A DNA stretch of 64,000 nucleotides from JAVBTT01 sp031550325 (GTDB lineage Bacteria > Bacillota > Clostridia > Oscillospirales > UBA929). Location of the stretch: assembly GCA_031550325.1 (NCBI GenBank), contig JAVBOR010000002.1, forward strand, positions 1 through 64,000, given 5' to 3'. The position numbers were made by a program, and so were the translations under genes. A model generated the notes under the pieces. That model ran no database searches and was not told where the DNA came from. It saw only the letters and a list, made by a program, of their open reading frames with translations. Numbering within the stretch: position 1 is the stretch's first letter; each line of letters starts with the position of its first letter. Positions 18,729 to 32,139 of the stretch are shown here, in pieces.

Positions 18729-18839
18729 GTTAACAATTTTCAAGTTTCAGTAACAATTGAAGCTTCCGCACAGCGATCAGATGAACATTCGCCGAAAGCG
18801 ATCACCTTCATTGTACGTTGATCATTGTCAATTGTTAAC
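18729..18839 (-). other. Inverted repeat in the rpsG-fusA intercistronic region
   Basis: GTTAACAATT (18729-18738) and AATTGTTAAC (18830-18839) are perfect inverted repeats about 90 nt apart, with a smaller GATCA/TGATC pairing inside. The segment could fold into an RNA structure in the fusA leader. No T-run follows. A role in translational control is inferred, not shown. Confidence 0.4.
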
Positions 18840-18863
18840 TGCGAGGCGCCGGTTTGCGCGAAA

Positions 18864-19334
18864 CTACCACCTATAATGGGCAAACGCGCGGTTTGCGTCG
18901 GCCATCTTGTGCGTGTCTTCACGTTTTTTCACGGCGCTTCCGGTGTTGTTCCGGGCGTCCATGATCTCTCCGGCCAAACGCTCGGCCATGGTCTTTTCGC
19001 CGCGTTTGCGGCAATAGCCCACCAGCCAGCGCAGTCCAAGCGTCTTGCGGCGCTCGGGACGAACCTCAATCGGCACCTGATACGTCGAGCCGCCGACGCG
19101 GCGGGCCTTGACCTCCAGAGACGGCATAATGTTTTCCAGCGCCGTGTTGAACGCCTCAAGCGGTTCCTCTCCGGTCTTGTTCTTGATGATATCGAATGCG
19201 CCGTACACGACTTTTTGGGCGACACCCTTCTTGCCGTCGTACATCACATTGTTGATCAGCTTGGAAACAATTTTGGAGTTGTAGATCGGGTCGGGTAATA
19301 CGTCTCGTTTGGGAACTAATCCTCTTCTAGGCAC
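18864..19334 (-). CDS. rpsG: 30S ribosomal protein S7
   Basis: This 156-aa primary 16S-binding protein nucleates the 30S head. The family start is [15 protein letters not shown] and the C-terminal half has [22 protein letters not shown] at 19334 is taken as the start because it gives the standard VPRRG N-terminus and follows AAGGAGGG; the ATG six codons earlier overlaps the SD. It is 176 nt after rpsL. Confidence 0.97.
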   Translation of the reverse strand: MPRRGLVPKRDVLPDPIYNSKIVSKLINNVMYDGKKGVAQKVVYGAFDIIKNKTGEEPLEAFNTALENIMPSLEVKARRVGGSTYQVPIEVRPERRKTLGLRWLVGYCRKRGEKTMAERLAGEIMDARNNTGSAVKKREDTHKMADANRAFAHYRW

Positions 19335-19510
19335 TTCGCTTCCCTCCTTCATAGTCTGATTTCATAGGTACTCGAAAGCGTGCCCACTCTTGAAGACAAA
19401 CAGTGTTTGTCCTTCGAGCTCCTCTCGCGGTGCCCAGCTATATTCATCAAAACAGAACTCGGAAACCCCGAGCCGTTTGGAAATGAGTCATAGTGGGCGA
19501 AACTGATGCT

Positions 19511-19939
19511 TTACTTCTTGGCCGCGCCCGGCTTGGGACGCTTGGCGCCGTATTTGCTGCGGCTCTGACGCCGGCCGTTGACGCCCTGCGTGTCGAGCGT
19601 TCCGCGGATGATGTGGTAGCGCACGCCGGGAACGTCCTTGACGCGGCCGCCGCGAATCATCACAACGCTGTGCTCCTGAAGATTGTGCCCGACGCCGGGG
19701 ATATACGCGGAGCCTTCCATGCCGTTGGACAGGCGCACACGGGCGATCTTGCGCAGCGCGGAGTTGGGCTTCTTGGGCGTCTCGGTACGAACGGCGATGC
19801 AGACGCCGCGCTTTTGCGGGCTGGCGTTGTCCACCATCGCCTTCTTGAGCGTGTTCAGACCCTTCTGCAGCGCGGGCGCCTTGGACTTGTAGGTCACGCG
19901 CTCCCTGCCGTGTTTGACCAGCTGATTAAATGTGGGCAT
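19511..19939 (-). CDS. rpsL: 30S ribosomal protein S12
   Basis: This 142-aa decoding-centre protein starts [13 protein letters not shown] and carries the streptomycin-related loop [15 protein letters not shown] and [20 protein letters not shown]. The residues around KPNSALRK are wild-type (K after P), so streptomycin sensitivity would be expected. AAAGGAGG precedes the ATG at 19939. It is first among the classical str genes, after the L7Ae-like gene. Confidence 0.98.
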   Translation of the reverse strand: MPTFNQLVKHGRERVTYKSKAPALQKGLNTLKKAMVDNASPQKRGVCIAVRTETPKKPNSALRKIARVRLSNGMEGSAYIPGVGHNLQEHSVVMIRGGRVKDVPGVRYHIIRGTLDTQGVNGRRQSRSKYGAKRPKPGAAKK

Positions 19940-20005
19940 TGTGTTCCTCCTTTCTTCCATAAGTGTTATTCTTTCAAAATATGCACAGCATATTCAAAAA
20001 GCTGC

Positions 20006-20260
20006 TTATATCGGCCGCGATTTCAGAACAGTAACCACAGATGCGCCGACCTCAACGCCGCAGGCGCTGCCCAACAGCTCCATGGTCTCGACCGTCACGT
20101 ATTCAACGCCAAGCTCCTGGCACACAGCCACTATGGGCGCGATCAGGCGCTCCTCGGCGTTGCTGGCGAGGTATACGCGCTCTGCCTCTCCATCCCGCAA
20201 AGCTTTGCGGGACTGCTTAAGGCCGACGACTTTTTGCGCGCTCTTCAGTTCTTCTAGCAA
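20006..20260 (-). CDS. L7Ae-family ribosomal protein-like protein (YbxF type)
   Basis: This protein of about 84 aa has the L7Ae/L30e fold that binds kink-turns in RNA. Segments KVVGLKQSRKALRDG and MELLGSACGVEVGASVVTV match the family. In Bacillus the homologue ybxF sits between rpoC and rpsL, as here except that helD intervenes. The start is likely TTG 20260, with SD GGAGTGA ending 5 nt upstream; the GTG at 20269 overlaps the SD. A second L7Ae gene (ylxQ) is at 43112. Confidence 0.85.
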   Translation of the reverse strand: MLEELKSAQKVVGLKQSRKALRDGEAERVYLASNAEERLIAPIVAVCQELGVEYVTVETMELLGSACGVEVGASVVTVLKSRPI

Positions 20261-20317
20261 GTTAATCACTCCAACAAGAGAGAATTATAACATTTGCGCG
20301 TGGCCATGTCAAGAAAA

Positions 20318-22240
20318 TCATCCCAAATCCCCGAACGCCGCGCCAAAGCCGCCCAGTCCGATGACCGTCAGGCTGTGCAGAGCCCTGGTCATCGCCACGT
20401 ACAGAAGCTTTTCCTCCCCGGCGCAGTAGCTCTCGGCGTCTGCCAGAATCACGGCATCAAACTCCAGACCCTTGGAGAGCGCCGCGGGGATGACGCATAC
20501 GGCGTCGGGCACATGCGTCACCTTTTGGGTGACCAGTGCGAGCTTCAGGTCGCGCGCGAGCTGCGCGCACAGTGCGGGCGTGTTGGCGATGACCGCGACG
20601 CGCTGATGCTGCCCGCACTCCGCCACCGCCTGCGCCACGGCGTGCAGCCGCTCCTTGGGCGCAACGGCGGTCAAATAGCTCACCGGCCGGCCATGGCGAA
20701 CCACGGCCCTTCCCGGCGTCAATCCGGCGCCCAGCAGCACTTTGCCGGCGGCATCCATAATCTCCACGGTCGTCCGGTAGCTCTTGTCGAGCGTGAGCAC
20801 CTCGGCCCGCGAGCCGAACACATCCTCGACGACCTGCTGCCAGCTGCCGATCCCCAGGCTCCCGTATATCCCCTGCGCCAAATCGCCGAAGAGCGTAAAG
20901 GTCGCGTTAGGGTAAATTTCTCGCAGCGCGATCAGCCCTAAGACGCTGAAGTCCTGCGCCTCGTCGATGACAATGTGCTGTACATGCCGGTTGGGCGTGC
21001 CGAAGAGCCTGTGGTACAAATACAAAAGCGGCGATAAATCCTGCCAGCAAAGCTTCCTCGGGCCCTGCCCGCAGAAGCGCTCATAGAGGCCCTGCAGCGT
21101 CGGCCTGGGCTTGATGCCCATGAGCGCCGTCACGGCTTTTTTCCCGTCCGGCCTGTCGCGCACGGCCGTCTCCAGCATCCTCCTGACGCTCGCCAGTCTC
21201 CGAAACAGCGGCAACGCTCCCGGCTGCCTGTCAAAAACCCAGCCGACCTCCTCGCGCGAGAGCGCTTCCAGGCCTCCCACCACGAGCGGCTGGACCGGTC
21301 TGAACTCCTCCTCAAGGCCGGCCACAAAGGCGTCCAAATCAAGCTTGCAGGCGAGGGAGCCCTTGTACTCAAGCCTCTCGTCACCCGTCCCGGGCTCGTC
21401 CATCCGCCGGAGCAGACCCGAAACAGCGTCCTCAACCGTCTTTTTCAGCCCGGTGACCGCGCGCATAAGCTGCTCAAACGTAAGCTGAGGCACATCCTCC
21501 ACGCCCAGATCGGGCAGCACCGGCGCGATGTACTGCAAAAACAGCTTGCTCGGCGCAAGCACCATAAACTGGCTGGCCCTGAACTTTTCGGCAAAGGTAT
21601 AGACAAAATAGGCGATGCGGTGCAGCGCCACGGTGGTCTTTCCACTTCCGGCCACGCCTTGAACGACCAGATTGCGCTTGAGGTCGGCGCGGATAATTCT
21701 GTTCTGCTCTGCCTGGATCGTGGCGATAATGCTCTTCAGCCGGTCGTCTGCCTTTGCGCTGAGATAGGGCTTGAGCAGCTCGTCGTCGGAGATAATGTCC
21801 ACATCTTCATACTGCGTGAGCTCGCCGCGGGCGATCGTGAGCATGCGTTTCAGCGACAACTCTCCCTCGATGACGCCCTCGGGGCAGGCGTAGCTGGCCT
21901 TCCCCAGCCTGTTTTCATAGTAAAGCGACGCGGCGGGTGCGCGCCAGTCGAGCGTTTGGACGCGCATCTGCTCGTCCATGACGGTGGTCTTTCCCAAGTA
22001 ATAGGGGCAGGCGGCGTCCTTGCCGCGCTCAGTAAAGTCTATGCGCGCGAAATAGGGATTGTCCTTGACAAGGCTCAGCGTGCGCCACCGCCGCTCGAGC
22101 AGCCGGCGTACGCTCTCCTCCGAGGCGTCGTCCCCGGCCTGCACCCCTTCCTCGAAGCGCTTGTCGATACGTCCAAGCTCCCGCCTGATGAGCCGCATGG
22201 TCTCCCCCAACTGCCGCCGTTCCCATTCCAGCTGCTCCAT
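20318..22240 (-). CDS. helD: HelD-like UvrD/Rep-superfamily ATPase (RNA polymerase recycling factor family)
   Basis: This 640-aa SF1 ATPase has an N-terminal coiled-coil segment (about 1-55), then LVKDNPYFARIDF, a block typical of HelD proteins. Walker A is VVQGVAGSGKTTVALHR (GVAGSGKT at 195-202), with later motifs HIVIDEAQDFSVLGL and LLYVAMTRALHSLTV. HelD enters the secondary and primary channels of RNA polymerase and strips it from DNA. It is shorter than the ~770-aa Bacillus protein. It lies only 113 nt after rpoC and has a GGAGGGG SD. This placement inside the rpoBC-str cluster is unusual and fits an RNA polymerase role. General UvrD-like repair helicase is the alternative. Confidence 0.85.
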   Translation of the reverse strand: MEQLEWERRQLGETMRLIRRELGRIDKRFEEGVQAGDDASEESVRRLLERRWRTLSLVKDNPYFARIDFTERGKDAACPYYLGKTTVMDEQMRVQTLDWRAPAASLYYENRLGKASYACPEGVIEGELSLKRMLTIARGELTQYEDVDIISDDELLKPYLSAKADDRLKSIIATIQAEQNRIIRADLKRNLVVQGVAGSGKTTVALHRIAYFVYTFAEKFRASQFMVLAPSKLFLQYIAPVLPDLGVEDVPQLTFEQLMRAVTGLKKTVEDAVSGLLRRMDEPGTGDERLEYKGSLACKLDLDAFVAGLEEEFRPVQPLVVGGLEALSREEVGWVFDRQPGALPLFRRLASVRRMLETAVRDRPDGKKAVTALMGIKPRPTLQGLYERFCGQGPRKLCWQDLSPLLYLYHRLFGTPNRHVQHIVIDEAQDFSVLGLIALREIYPNATFTLFGDLAQGIYGSLGIGSWQQVVEDVFGSRAEVLTLDKSYRTTVEIMDAAGKVLLGAGLTPGRAVVRHGRPVSYLTAVAPKERLHAVAQAVAECGQHQRVAVIANTPALCAQLARDLKLALVTQKVTHVPDAVCVIPAALSKGLEFDAVILADAESYCAGEEKLLYVAMTRALHSLTVIGLGGFGAAFGDLG

Positions 22241-22293
22241 GAACCCCTCCGTTTTGTCCCAGAGAAATCAAAACCGATTCCCGCAGACTGAAC

Positions 22294-22334
22294 AACGCCA
22301 CAAGGGGGTTTATTGGCAATCCCCCTATGGCGTT
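22294..22334 (-). other. Hairpin between rpoC and helD without a T-run
   Basis: AACGCCA/TGGCGTT and, inside it, GGGGG/CCCCC form a two-part stem with small bulges. On the transcribed (minus) strand the hairpin is followed by GTTCAG, not by T residues, so it is not a standard terminator. It may partially attenuate, or mark an RNA processing or stability site that sets the rpoC to helD ratio. Confidence 0.45.
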
Positions 22335-22353
22335 GTCAGTCTTTCGCCTGTCG

Positions 22354-25923
<3,570 letters not shown>

Positions 25924-26019
25924 AGCGACGCTCCCTTTTCCTCAATTTCAAGGAGAAATGCGGCCCCTGGCGCCAACTCGCGCGGGTGAAACGGCAGATC
26001 TCCACAGGCGACGGTTTGG

Positions 26020-29000
26020 TTAAAACGCCTCGTCTTCAGTCTCTTCGTCAAGGCTTTCCTCCTCTTCAAAATCGTCAAACTCCTCTTCACCGTCCACGTC
26101 GGACTCGGCAAGCGCCTCGCCGCCCTCTTCAATCGTAAAGCCGCGGACCTCCACTTCCTCTTCCAGCACAACCGTGTCTTCCTCGCCGCGGATATAGGTG
26201 TCGTCCTCATCCTCATCGCGCAGCGTGATCTCATCGCCGTTGCGGTCGAGTACCCGCATGTCCAGTCCGAGCGACTGAAGCTCCTTGACCAGAACGCGGA
26301 AGCTCTCGGGCACGCCGGGCTGCGGGACGTTGTGGCCCTTGACGATCGCCTCATAGGTCTTGACACGCCCCGAGATATCGTCCGACTTGACCGTGAGAAT
26401 TTCCTGAAGCGTGTAGGCTGCGCCGTACGCCTCCAGCGCCCAGACTTCCATCTCTCCGAAGCGCTGGCCGCCAAACTGCGCCTTGCCGCCGAGCGGCTGT
26501 TGGGTCACCAGGCTGTACGGGCCGGTGCTGCGGGCGTGGATTTTGTCGTCAACAAGGTGATGGAGCTTGAGAAAATAGACATAGCCCACCGTGACCGGAT
26601 GGTCAAACGCCTCTCCCGTACGGCCGTCATACAATACGCTCTTGCCGTCGCGGGAAAGCCCTGCCTGCTCGAGCGTGTTTTCAATGTCAATTTCATTGGC
26701 GCCGTCAAAAATCGGCGTGGCCACTTTCCAGCCGAGCACCTTGGCGGCGTATCCAAGGTGGACCTCCAGCACCTGCCCGATGTTCATACGCGACGGAACG
26801 CCCAGCGGATTGAGCACAATGTCCAGCGGCGTGCCGTCCGGCAGAAATGGCATATCCTCCTGAGGCAGAATGCGACTGACAACGCCCTTGTTGCCGTGCC
26901 GTCCGGCCATTTTGTCACCCACGCTGATTTTGCGTTTTTGCGCGATATAGCAGCGCACCACCATATTGACGCCCGGACTGAGTTCGTCCCCCGCGTCCCT
27001 GGTAAACACTTTGACGTCTACAACGGTTCCCGACTCGCCGTGCGGCACGCGCAGCGACGTATCGCGCACCTCGCGCGCCTTTTCTCCGAAAATGGCGCGT
27101 AGCAGCCGCTCCTCGGCAGTGAGCTCGGTTTCGCCCTTCGGGGTGACCTTGCCCACCAGAATGTCTCCGGCGCGCACCTCAGCGCCGATGCGAATGACGC
27201 CGCGGTCATCCAAATCCTTCAGCGCGTCCTCGCCGACGTTGGGGATGTCACGCGTGATCTCCTCCGAGCCGAGCTTGGTGTCGCGCGCCTCGGTCTCATA
27301 CTCCTCGATGTGAATGGACGTAAACACGTCGTCACGTACGAGGCGCTCGTTGATTAAAATCGCGTCCTCGTAGTTGTAGCCCTCCCAGGTCATAAACCCG
27401 ATGAGCACATTGCGCCCGAGCGAAATCTCGCCCTGCGCGGTCGACGGGCCGTCGGCCAGCACGTCGCCCTTCTTGACGCGCGTGCCGATCTCCACGACGG
27501 GCCTCTGGTTGATGCAGGTTCCCTGGTTGGAGCGCAGAAATTTGGTCAGTTTATGGTGCCGGACGTTCATGCTGTCATAGCGCACCGAAATCGAGTCGGC
27601 GGAAACGCGCGTCACCATGCCGTCCTGCTCGGCCAGCAGCACCACTCCCGAATCCTTTGCAGCCTTGTACTCAATGCCCGTGGCGACAATAGGCGCCTCT
27701 GTTTTGAGCAGCGGCACCGCCTGGCGCTGCATGTTCGAGCCCATCAGGGCGCGGTTTGCGTCGTCGTTTTCCAAAAATGGGATCATCGCGGTGGCCACCG
27801 AGACCATCATTTTGGGGGAAACGTCCATATAGTCGACGCGGTCGCGCTCAACCTCCATGATCTCGCGGTTGCGGCAGGTGATGCGCTCATGGACAAAGCG
27901 TCCGTCGGCGTCGACCGGCTCGTTGGCCTGCGCGACGATATACTCGTCCTCCACGTCGGCCGTCATATAGACGATCTCGTTTGTCTGTCTGCGCGTCACG
28001 GGGTCGATCTTGCGGTAGGGCGCCTCAATAAAGCCGTATTCATTGATACAGGCATATGTGGAAAGATAGGAGATCAGGCCGATGTTCGGGCCTTCCGGCG
28101 TCTCGATCGGGCACATGCGGCCATAGTGGCTGTAGTGCACGTCGCGCACCTCAAAGTTGGCGCGCTCCCTCGACAGGCCGCCGGGGCCGAGCGCCGACAT
28201 GCGGCGCTTGTGCGTGAGCTCGGCCAGAGGATTGGTCTGATCCATGAACTGGGAAAGCGGCGAAGAGCCGAAAAACTCCTTAATAGCCGCCGTGACAGGG
28301 CGGATGTTGATCAGGCTCTGCGGCGTGACAATATCAAGGTCCTGAATCGTCATGCGCTCGCGGATGACGCGCTCCATGCGCGAAAAGCCGATGCGGAACT
28401 GGTTTTGCAGCAGTTCTCCGACGCTGCGCAGGCGGCGGTTTCCCAAATGGTCGATGTCATCGGGAAGGCCGATGCCCTTGGCCAGCGCGCCGACATAGTT
28501 GATGGACGACAAAATGTCATCCAGGATGATCGTCTTGGGCACCAGGTCGTCCCTGCGCTCGGCCAGAACTTCTTTTAGGTCGGCAGGTTCCGAGTCCAGG
28601 ATTTCCTGCAGCACCGAGAACCGCACCTTTTCGTGAAAGCCCAGCTCTTCGGGATTGAAGTCGACAAATCGCTTGAGGTCGACCATACCGTTGGAAAACA
28701 CCTTGACCTCGGCGCCGTCGACGTCCACCCACAGCGCGGACACACCGCGGCCCTCGATGTCGCGCGCCTGTTCGCGGCCAAGCACGGCGCCCTTTTCGGC
28801 CAAAATCTCTCCCGTGCGCGGGTCGACTGCCTCTCTGGCCAGCTTTCTCCCGGTCATGCGCGGGGCAAGCGCCAGCTTTTTGTTAAACTTGTACCGGCCG
28901 ACGTGCGACAGATCGTAGCGCCGCATGTCGAAGAACAGGCTATTGATCAGGCTCTGCGCGCTCTCAATCGTGGGCGGCTCGCCGGGGCGAAGGCGCTTGT

Positions 29001-29706
29001 AGATTTCAATCAGCGCCTCTTCCTGCGTTTTGGAGGGGTCGCGCTTGAGCGTCGCGTCCACGAACTCCTCCTCGCCGAACATCTCCAGGATTTCAGCGTC
29101 TGTTCGCAGGCCCAGCGCGCGCACCAAGGACGTCACCGGCAGCTTGCGGTTTTTGTCAATGCGCACCGAGAAAATGCCGTTAAAGTCCGTTTCATACTCG
29201 AGCCACGCGCCGCGATAAGGGATGATCGTGCTGCCGTACACCACGCCGGCAGCCTTGTCAGGGCGCTCTTCATAATATACGCCCGGGCTGCGCACAATCT
29301 GGGAGACGATGACGCGTTCGGCGCCGTTGATGATAAAGGTTCCGCCCTCGGTCATCAATGGAAAGTCGCCCATGAAGATCTCCTGCTCTTTGATCTCCTC
29401 CGTTTCACGGTTGCGCAGCCTCACACGCACTTTCAGCGACGCGGCGTATGTGGCGTCCCGCTCCTTGCACTCGTCAACCGTGTACTTCGGCGTATCGTCA
29501 AGCACATAGTCAATAAAGCTCAGCTCCAAATTCCCCGTGTAGTCGGAAATTGCGGATACATCACGGAAAACCTGCCGCAGGCCGACATCCAGGAACCACT
29601 TGTAGGAGTTTTTCTGCACCTCAATGAGGTTGGGCATCTCCAACACTTCGTCCAGTCTGGAATAGCTCTTGCGTGTTGTTCTTCCGTACTGTACATCCTT
29701 GATCAT
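26020..29706 (-). CDS. rpoB: DNA-directed RNA polymerase subunit beta
   Basis: This 1228-aa beta subunit forms the other half of the polymerase cleft. The rifampicin region reads [20 protein letters not shown], with wild-type Q, D, H and S at the classical resistance positions. Other family blocks are [20 protein letters not shown] and [17 protein letters not shown]. The C-terminus has an unusually acidic tail (about the last 50 residues, rich in E and D), a variable feature of Clostridia. SD TTGGAGTGA lies about 9 nt upstream. No rplJ/rplL precedes it; instead there is a promoter and a two-gene island. Confidence 0.98.
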   Translation of the reverse strand: MIKDVQYGRTTRKSYSRLDEVLEMPNLIEVQKNSYKWFLDVGLRQVFRDVSAISDYTGNLELSFIDYVLDDTPKYTVDECKERDATYAASLKVRVRLRNRETEEIKEQEIFMGDFPLMTEGGTFIINGAERVIVSQIVRSPGVYYEERPDKAAGVVYGSTIIPYRGAWLEYETDFNGIFSVRIDKNRKLPVTSLVRALGLRTDAEILEMFGEEEFVDATLKRDPSKTQEEALIEIYKRLRPGEPPTIESAQSLINSLFFDMRRYDLSHVGRYKFNKKLALAPRMTGRKLAREAVDPRTGEILAEKGAVLGREQARDIEGRGVSALWVDVDGAEVKVFSNGMVDLKRFVDFNPEELGFHEKVRFSVLQEILDSEPADLKEVLAERRDDLVPKTIILDDILSSINYVGALAKGIGLPDDIDHLGNRRLRSVGELLQNQFRIGFSRMERVIRERMTIQDLDIVTPQSLINIRPVTAAIKEFFGSSPLSQFMDQTNPLAELTHKRRMSALGPGGLSRERANFEVRDVHYSHYGRMCPIETPEGPNIGLISYLSTYACINEYGFIEAPYRKIDPVTRRQTNEIVYMTADVEDEYIVAQANEPVDADGRFVHERITCRNREIMEVERDRVDYMDVSPKMMVSVATAMIPFLENDDANRALMGSNMQRQAVPLLKTEAPIVATGIEYKAAKDSGVVLLAEQDGMVTRVSADSISVRYDSMNVRHHKLTKFLRSNQGTCINQRPVVEIGTRVKKGDVLADGPSTAQGEISLGRNVLIGFMTWEGYNYEDAILINERLVRDDVFTSIHIEEYETEARDTKLGSEEITRDIPNVGEDALKDLDDRGVIRIGAEVRAGDILVGKVTPKGETELTAEERLLRAIFGEKAREVRDTSLRVPHGESGTVVDVKVFTRDAGDELSPGVNMVVRCYIAQKRKISVGDKMAGRHGNKGVVSRILPQEDMPFLPDGTPLDIVLNPLGVPSRMNIGQVLEVHLGYAAKVLGWKVATPIFDGANEIDIENTLEQAGLSRDGKSVLYDGRTGEAFDHPVTVGYVYFLKLHHLVDDKIHARSTGPYSLVTQQPLGGKAQFGGQRFGEMEVWALEAYGAAYTLQEILTVKSDDISGRVKTYEAIVKGHNVPQPGVPESFRVLVKELQSLGLDMRVLDRNGDEITLRDEDEDDTYIRGEEDTVVLEEEVEVRGFTIEEGGEALAESDVDGEEEFDDFEEEESLDEETEDEAF

Positions 29707-29875
29707 TCAGCTGTCACTCCAATTTTTTTCGAAATAGGGGTGCCTTCGTTTTTGATACGCGCGGCCGCGTTGTTTATTTGTGAAATCTGTCGTCCGCCGG
29801 GTTCCCCCGGCAAAGCCTCTCATACGCAAATCCTTTGCGGCACAAAGACTCGTCTCTTTTTTTACAAAAGATAGC

Positions 29876-29904
29876 AATTTAGAATACTATCACACGTTTG
29901 TCAA
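29876..29904 (-). promoter_or_regulatory. rpoB promoter (sigma-A type)
   Basis: Minus strand: -35 TTGACA (29904-29899), 17-nt spacer, -10 TAAATT (29881-29876). Predicted start near 29869 gives a leader of about 160 nt before rpoB. rpoBC can therefore be transcribed separately from the ribosomal-protein genes that usually precede it. Confidence 0.65.
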
Positions 29905-30008
29905 ATAGTCAATCTTTTTTACGCGGGTTTTGGATGTAGAGTTTGCAAAGCCTTGTCAACCAAGGAAACCCCAAGGCCAACGAGAGTAAAAAGAGACCCT
30001 TCGGCCTC

Positions 30009-30239
30009 TCAGGCATGTCTGTTTTCTCTCAGCTCTCTAAGTATGTTCGCTGTGTTTCGCAACTGAACTTCAAGGTTCTTGTAAATCATCTTCTCCAAAA
30101 TATAGTCAATAAGAAGAATGGCATTATCCGTTATGTGCTGGACAAGCGCAGGCTTGCCAAACATTTCTTTAAGCCGAGTCTGAACAGCTGCATTGTTCAA
30201 AACATGGCTTGAAGCGTAATAATAATCCGGTTGGTACAC
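30009..30239 (-). CDS. Small protein of unknown function in a low-G+C island
   Basis: This 76-aa soluble, mostly helical-looking protein is rich in N, L, R and K; no family was recognised. Part of it reads YILEKMIYKNLEVQLRNTAN. It starts 11 nt after the stop of the larger upstream gene at 30251, so the two probably form one operon. Base composition is lower in G+C than the flanking genes. It could also be the separated C-terminal part of a longer protein, but no frameshift evidence was seen. Confidence 0.6.
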   Translation of the reverse strand: MYQPDYYYASSHVLNNAAVQTRLKEMFGKPALVQHITDNAILLIDYILEKMIYKNLEVQLRNTANILRELRENRHA

Positions 30240-30250
30240 TAGGTTCCCAT

Positions 30251-31612
30251 CTACCAGGCGTATGTATCAATTTCACTTAGTAACCTCAAGCGACCCAACG
30301 ATATGATCGCATCGACAACCACTCGCTTGAACCTGTAGCGGCCTGTGTCGGATACAAGCATATATGAATCGCCGAATTCTCTGAACGCAATGCTAATAAC
30401 GTCCTGGAGATATTTCGCTTCCGGCCTTTGCTTGAAAAACAGCGAAGTTATCCTTGCGTACGATTTGTTACTAAGCGTTGCCTCCATCTCTTTTGGACTT
30501 AAATACAAATCATATTCGCTTGTCAGGAATGCCAACAGATACAGGGCTGTGAGCGCCGTATTTCCGGCTTGTTCACACGAACGAGCAAAACTCTCAATGC
30601 GTTGATATACTTTTTCAATGGCATCTTTTCTCTCAGGGCTCTTCGGAATTCTTTCCAGAATGGCATCTACACCAAAACAGTACAACCTGCTTTCTTGAAT
30701 CGCACTAAGACATTTGGATTTGAGTTCCAGCTTCTCCCTGAAATTGAGGGGGATTATTTCAAAAAGTCCATAGCGGAAATTTGCATTTGGGCTATGCGCG
30801 ACTGACCTGAATTGATCGTTTGACAAGAACAGAATGTTCATTTGCTCATGCTGAGGCGCTGTCCGGAGATAGTGCCAGACAGCGGCGCTCGCAGCTCCGT
30901 CATATTCCTCAAGTTTGTCTAATCTAAGGAAAATGTTAATCTTGGTTTTATATAAACGGCTGGAATCAGGGTTTCCCATTTCCCCCATAAGCGTTTTATA
31001 GACTGACGGATCACAGGTTGATAACGCCGTTGTCAAGATGGCATAGGAGGCCGAGTTGCTGTCCCTTCCATAGGAGCGGAACCCAAGAAGTGCGCAAATG
31101 ACAAAAACGATCGATGAAATCATCAAAGCGCTCACAGCCAGCTGCTGTTGCTGGGCAAGGGAAAGAATACTGGCTGCAGCTCCAAGGACAGCCGCAACGG
31201 CAGTTATAATAAAGTGAGACAAAAACCCACGAATATCGAAAGCCGCCCTTTCGATAATTTTCGCCCTAAGTGCTGCTGCCAGAAGCTTTTTGCGTGAAAA
31301 AACGGTGTCCAGTTTTGTGTTGTCGCAGTCATAGAGGCATACCCCCTGGGGAAAATCAGCGCGCAATGCCGTATTGAGGTCTTCCGCCGCCTTTTCACAG
31401 TCGTATAACCCATGCAAAATCGAAACAATATAGCCCTTCCCCTGCACGTTTGTCCAGTCAAACGCGGTCTTGGAAAAGCCTCTGATCTTTGTAACGAAGT
31501 CAGCCTCCACAGATGAGAACGATTGGTCTGCGCACCCTAAATGCTGCGAGTTTGGATGATCTGGGTCAAGGAAGGTCCGAACCTTTCTTGGAATTTTCTC
31601 TTCGTACTCCAT
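30251..31612 (-). CDS. Two-helix membrane protein of unknown function in a low-G+C island
   Basis: This 453-aa protein was not recognised. It has a cytosolic N-terminal region (1-130, including VQGKGYIVSILHGLYDCEKA), two adjacent transmembrane helices (about 131-152 and 158-178), and a long, mostly helical soluble C-terminal region (180-453). ATG 31612 was chosen because GAGGGTGA ends a few nt upstream; an earlier in-frame ATG at 31648 has no SD. By eye G+C is well below the neighbours. It has its own promoter at 31707-31735 and is followed 11 nt later by a 76-aa gene. Function unknown; an acquired accessory operon is inferred. Confidence 0.75.
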   Translation of the reverse strand: MEYEEKIPRKVRTFLDPDHPNSQHLGCADQSFSSVEADFVTKIRGFSKTAFDWTNVQGKGYIVSILHGLYDCEKAAEDLNTALRADFPQGVCLYDCDNTKLDTVFSRKKLLAAALRAKIIERAAFDIRGFLSHFIITAVAAVLGAAASILSLAQQQQLAVSALMISSIVFVICALLGFRSYGRDSNSASYAILTTALSTCDPSVYKTLMGEMGNPDSSRLYKTKINIFLRLDKLEEYDGAASAAVWHYLRTAPQHEQMNILFLSNDQFRSVAHSPNANFRYGLFEIIPLNFREKLELKSKCLSAIQESRLYCFGVDAILERIPKSPERKDAIEKVYQRIESFARSCEQAGNTALTALYLLAFLTSEYDLYLSPKEMEATLSNKSYARITSLFFKQRPEAKYLQDVISIAFREFGDSYMLVSDTGRYRFKRVVVDAIISLGRLRLLSEIDTYAW

Positions 31613-31706
31613 GCAGTCACCCTCACTTTCGTCTCCTCTAAAACCCAAAAAAGCAACAAAATCCGCCCATCAAAGCGGGGGAATATACCGTTTCCTCTTT
31701 GGGGCA

Positions 31707-31773
31707 AGTTTATTACGCATAGTGCCGGTTGTCAACGACTATTGTCGGGTTTCCCCAAAACATGTCGGGTTTC
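31707..31773 (-). promoter_or_regulatory. Island promoter with two upstream direct repeats
   Basis: Minus strand: -35 TTGACA (31735-31730), 17-nt spacer, -10 TAAACT (31712-31707). Just upstream lie two identical 11-bp direct repeats, TGTCGGGTTTC on the plus strand, at 31743-31753 and 31763-31773. Their start-to-start distance is 20 bp. The spacing of about two helical turns suggests a dimeric activator or repressor site. Confidence 0.55.
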
Positions 31774-31861
31774 TGAATCAATCGAAAACCGCGTCTTTCC
31801 CCGCTGAGGGGCATGCGGCATCCCTTTTTTGCGGTTGAAATATGGTTGAGCGCAAAAAATT

Positions 31862-31890
31862 TTGACACCCGGCCCACTATTTGGTATACT
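31862..31890 (+). promoter_or_regulatory. Strong sigma-A promoter reading into repeat copy C and the apbE operon
   Basis: TTGACA (31862-31867), 17-nt spacer, TATACT (31885-31890). The predicted start near 31897 is about 18 nt before repeat copy C, so the element would form most of a ~345-nt 5' leader, transcribed in its reverse orientation. Confidence 0.75.
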
Positions 31891-31914
31891 AATTATAAGC
31901 GCCTATGAAGCGCG

Positions 31915-32139
31915 CAGACTGTCAAAAAGTTCTTCGCGTCGGCGTCCTTTCTCGGTTTTTACGTCGAGCCCGACGGCGCAGCCGGCAGATTCTCGCCTCA
32001 CCAAAAGCCGATAGACCCAAACGCAGTGTTTCCTGGATTCACTCCGGGAAAACACACTTTGCAAACCGTCTCAGCGGTTTGATCCGTACCCTCGCTTTGT
32101 CATGGAACCGGAGGTTCTTTGAAAGCCCGAAGCCCTTTC
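31915..32139 (-). repeat. Multi-hairpin intergenic element, full copy C
   Basis: In family (minus) orientation: P1 is partly decayed (TTTCAAAGAACC with GGTTCCATGACA). P2 is AAACCGCTGAGACGGTTT. P3 is GTGTTTTCC with GGAAACAC, a different but paired allele. P4 starts TCTATCGGCTTTTGG and its 3' strand is AAAACCGAGA. P5 is the GAGGCGAGAATCTG..GTCGGGCTCGACG variant. The right end is AACTTTTTGACAGTCTG. The element lies between a promoter at 31862 and the gene at 32244. Confidence 0.8.
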
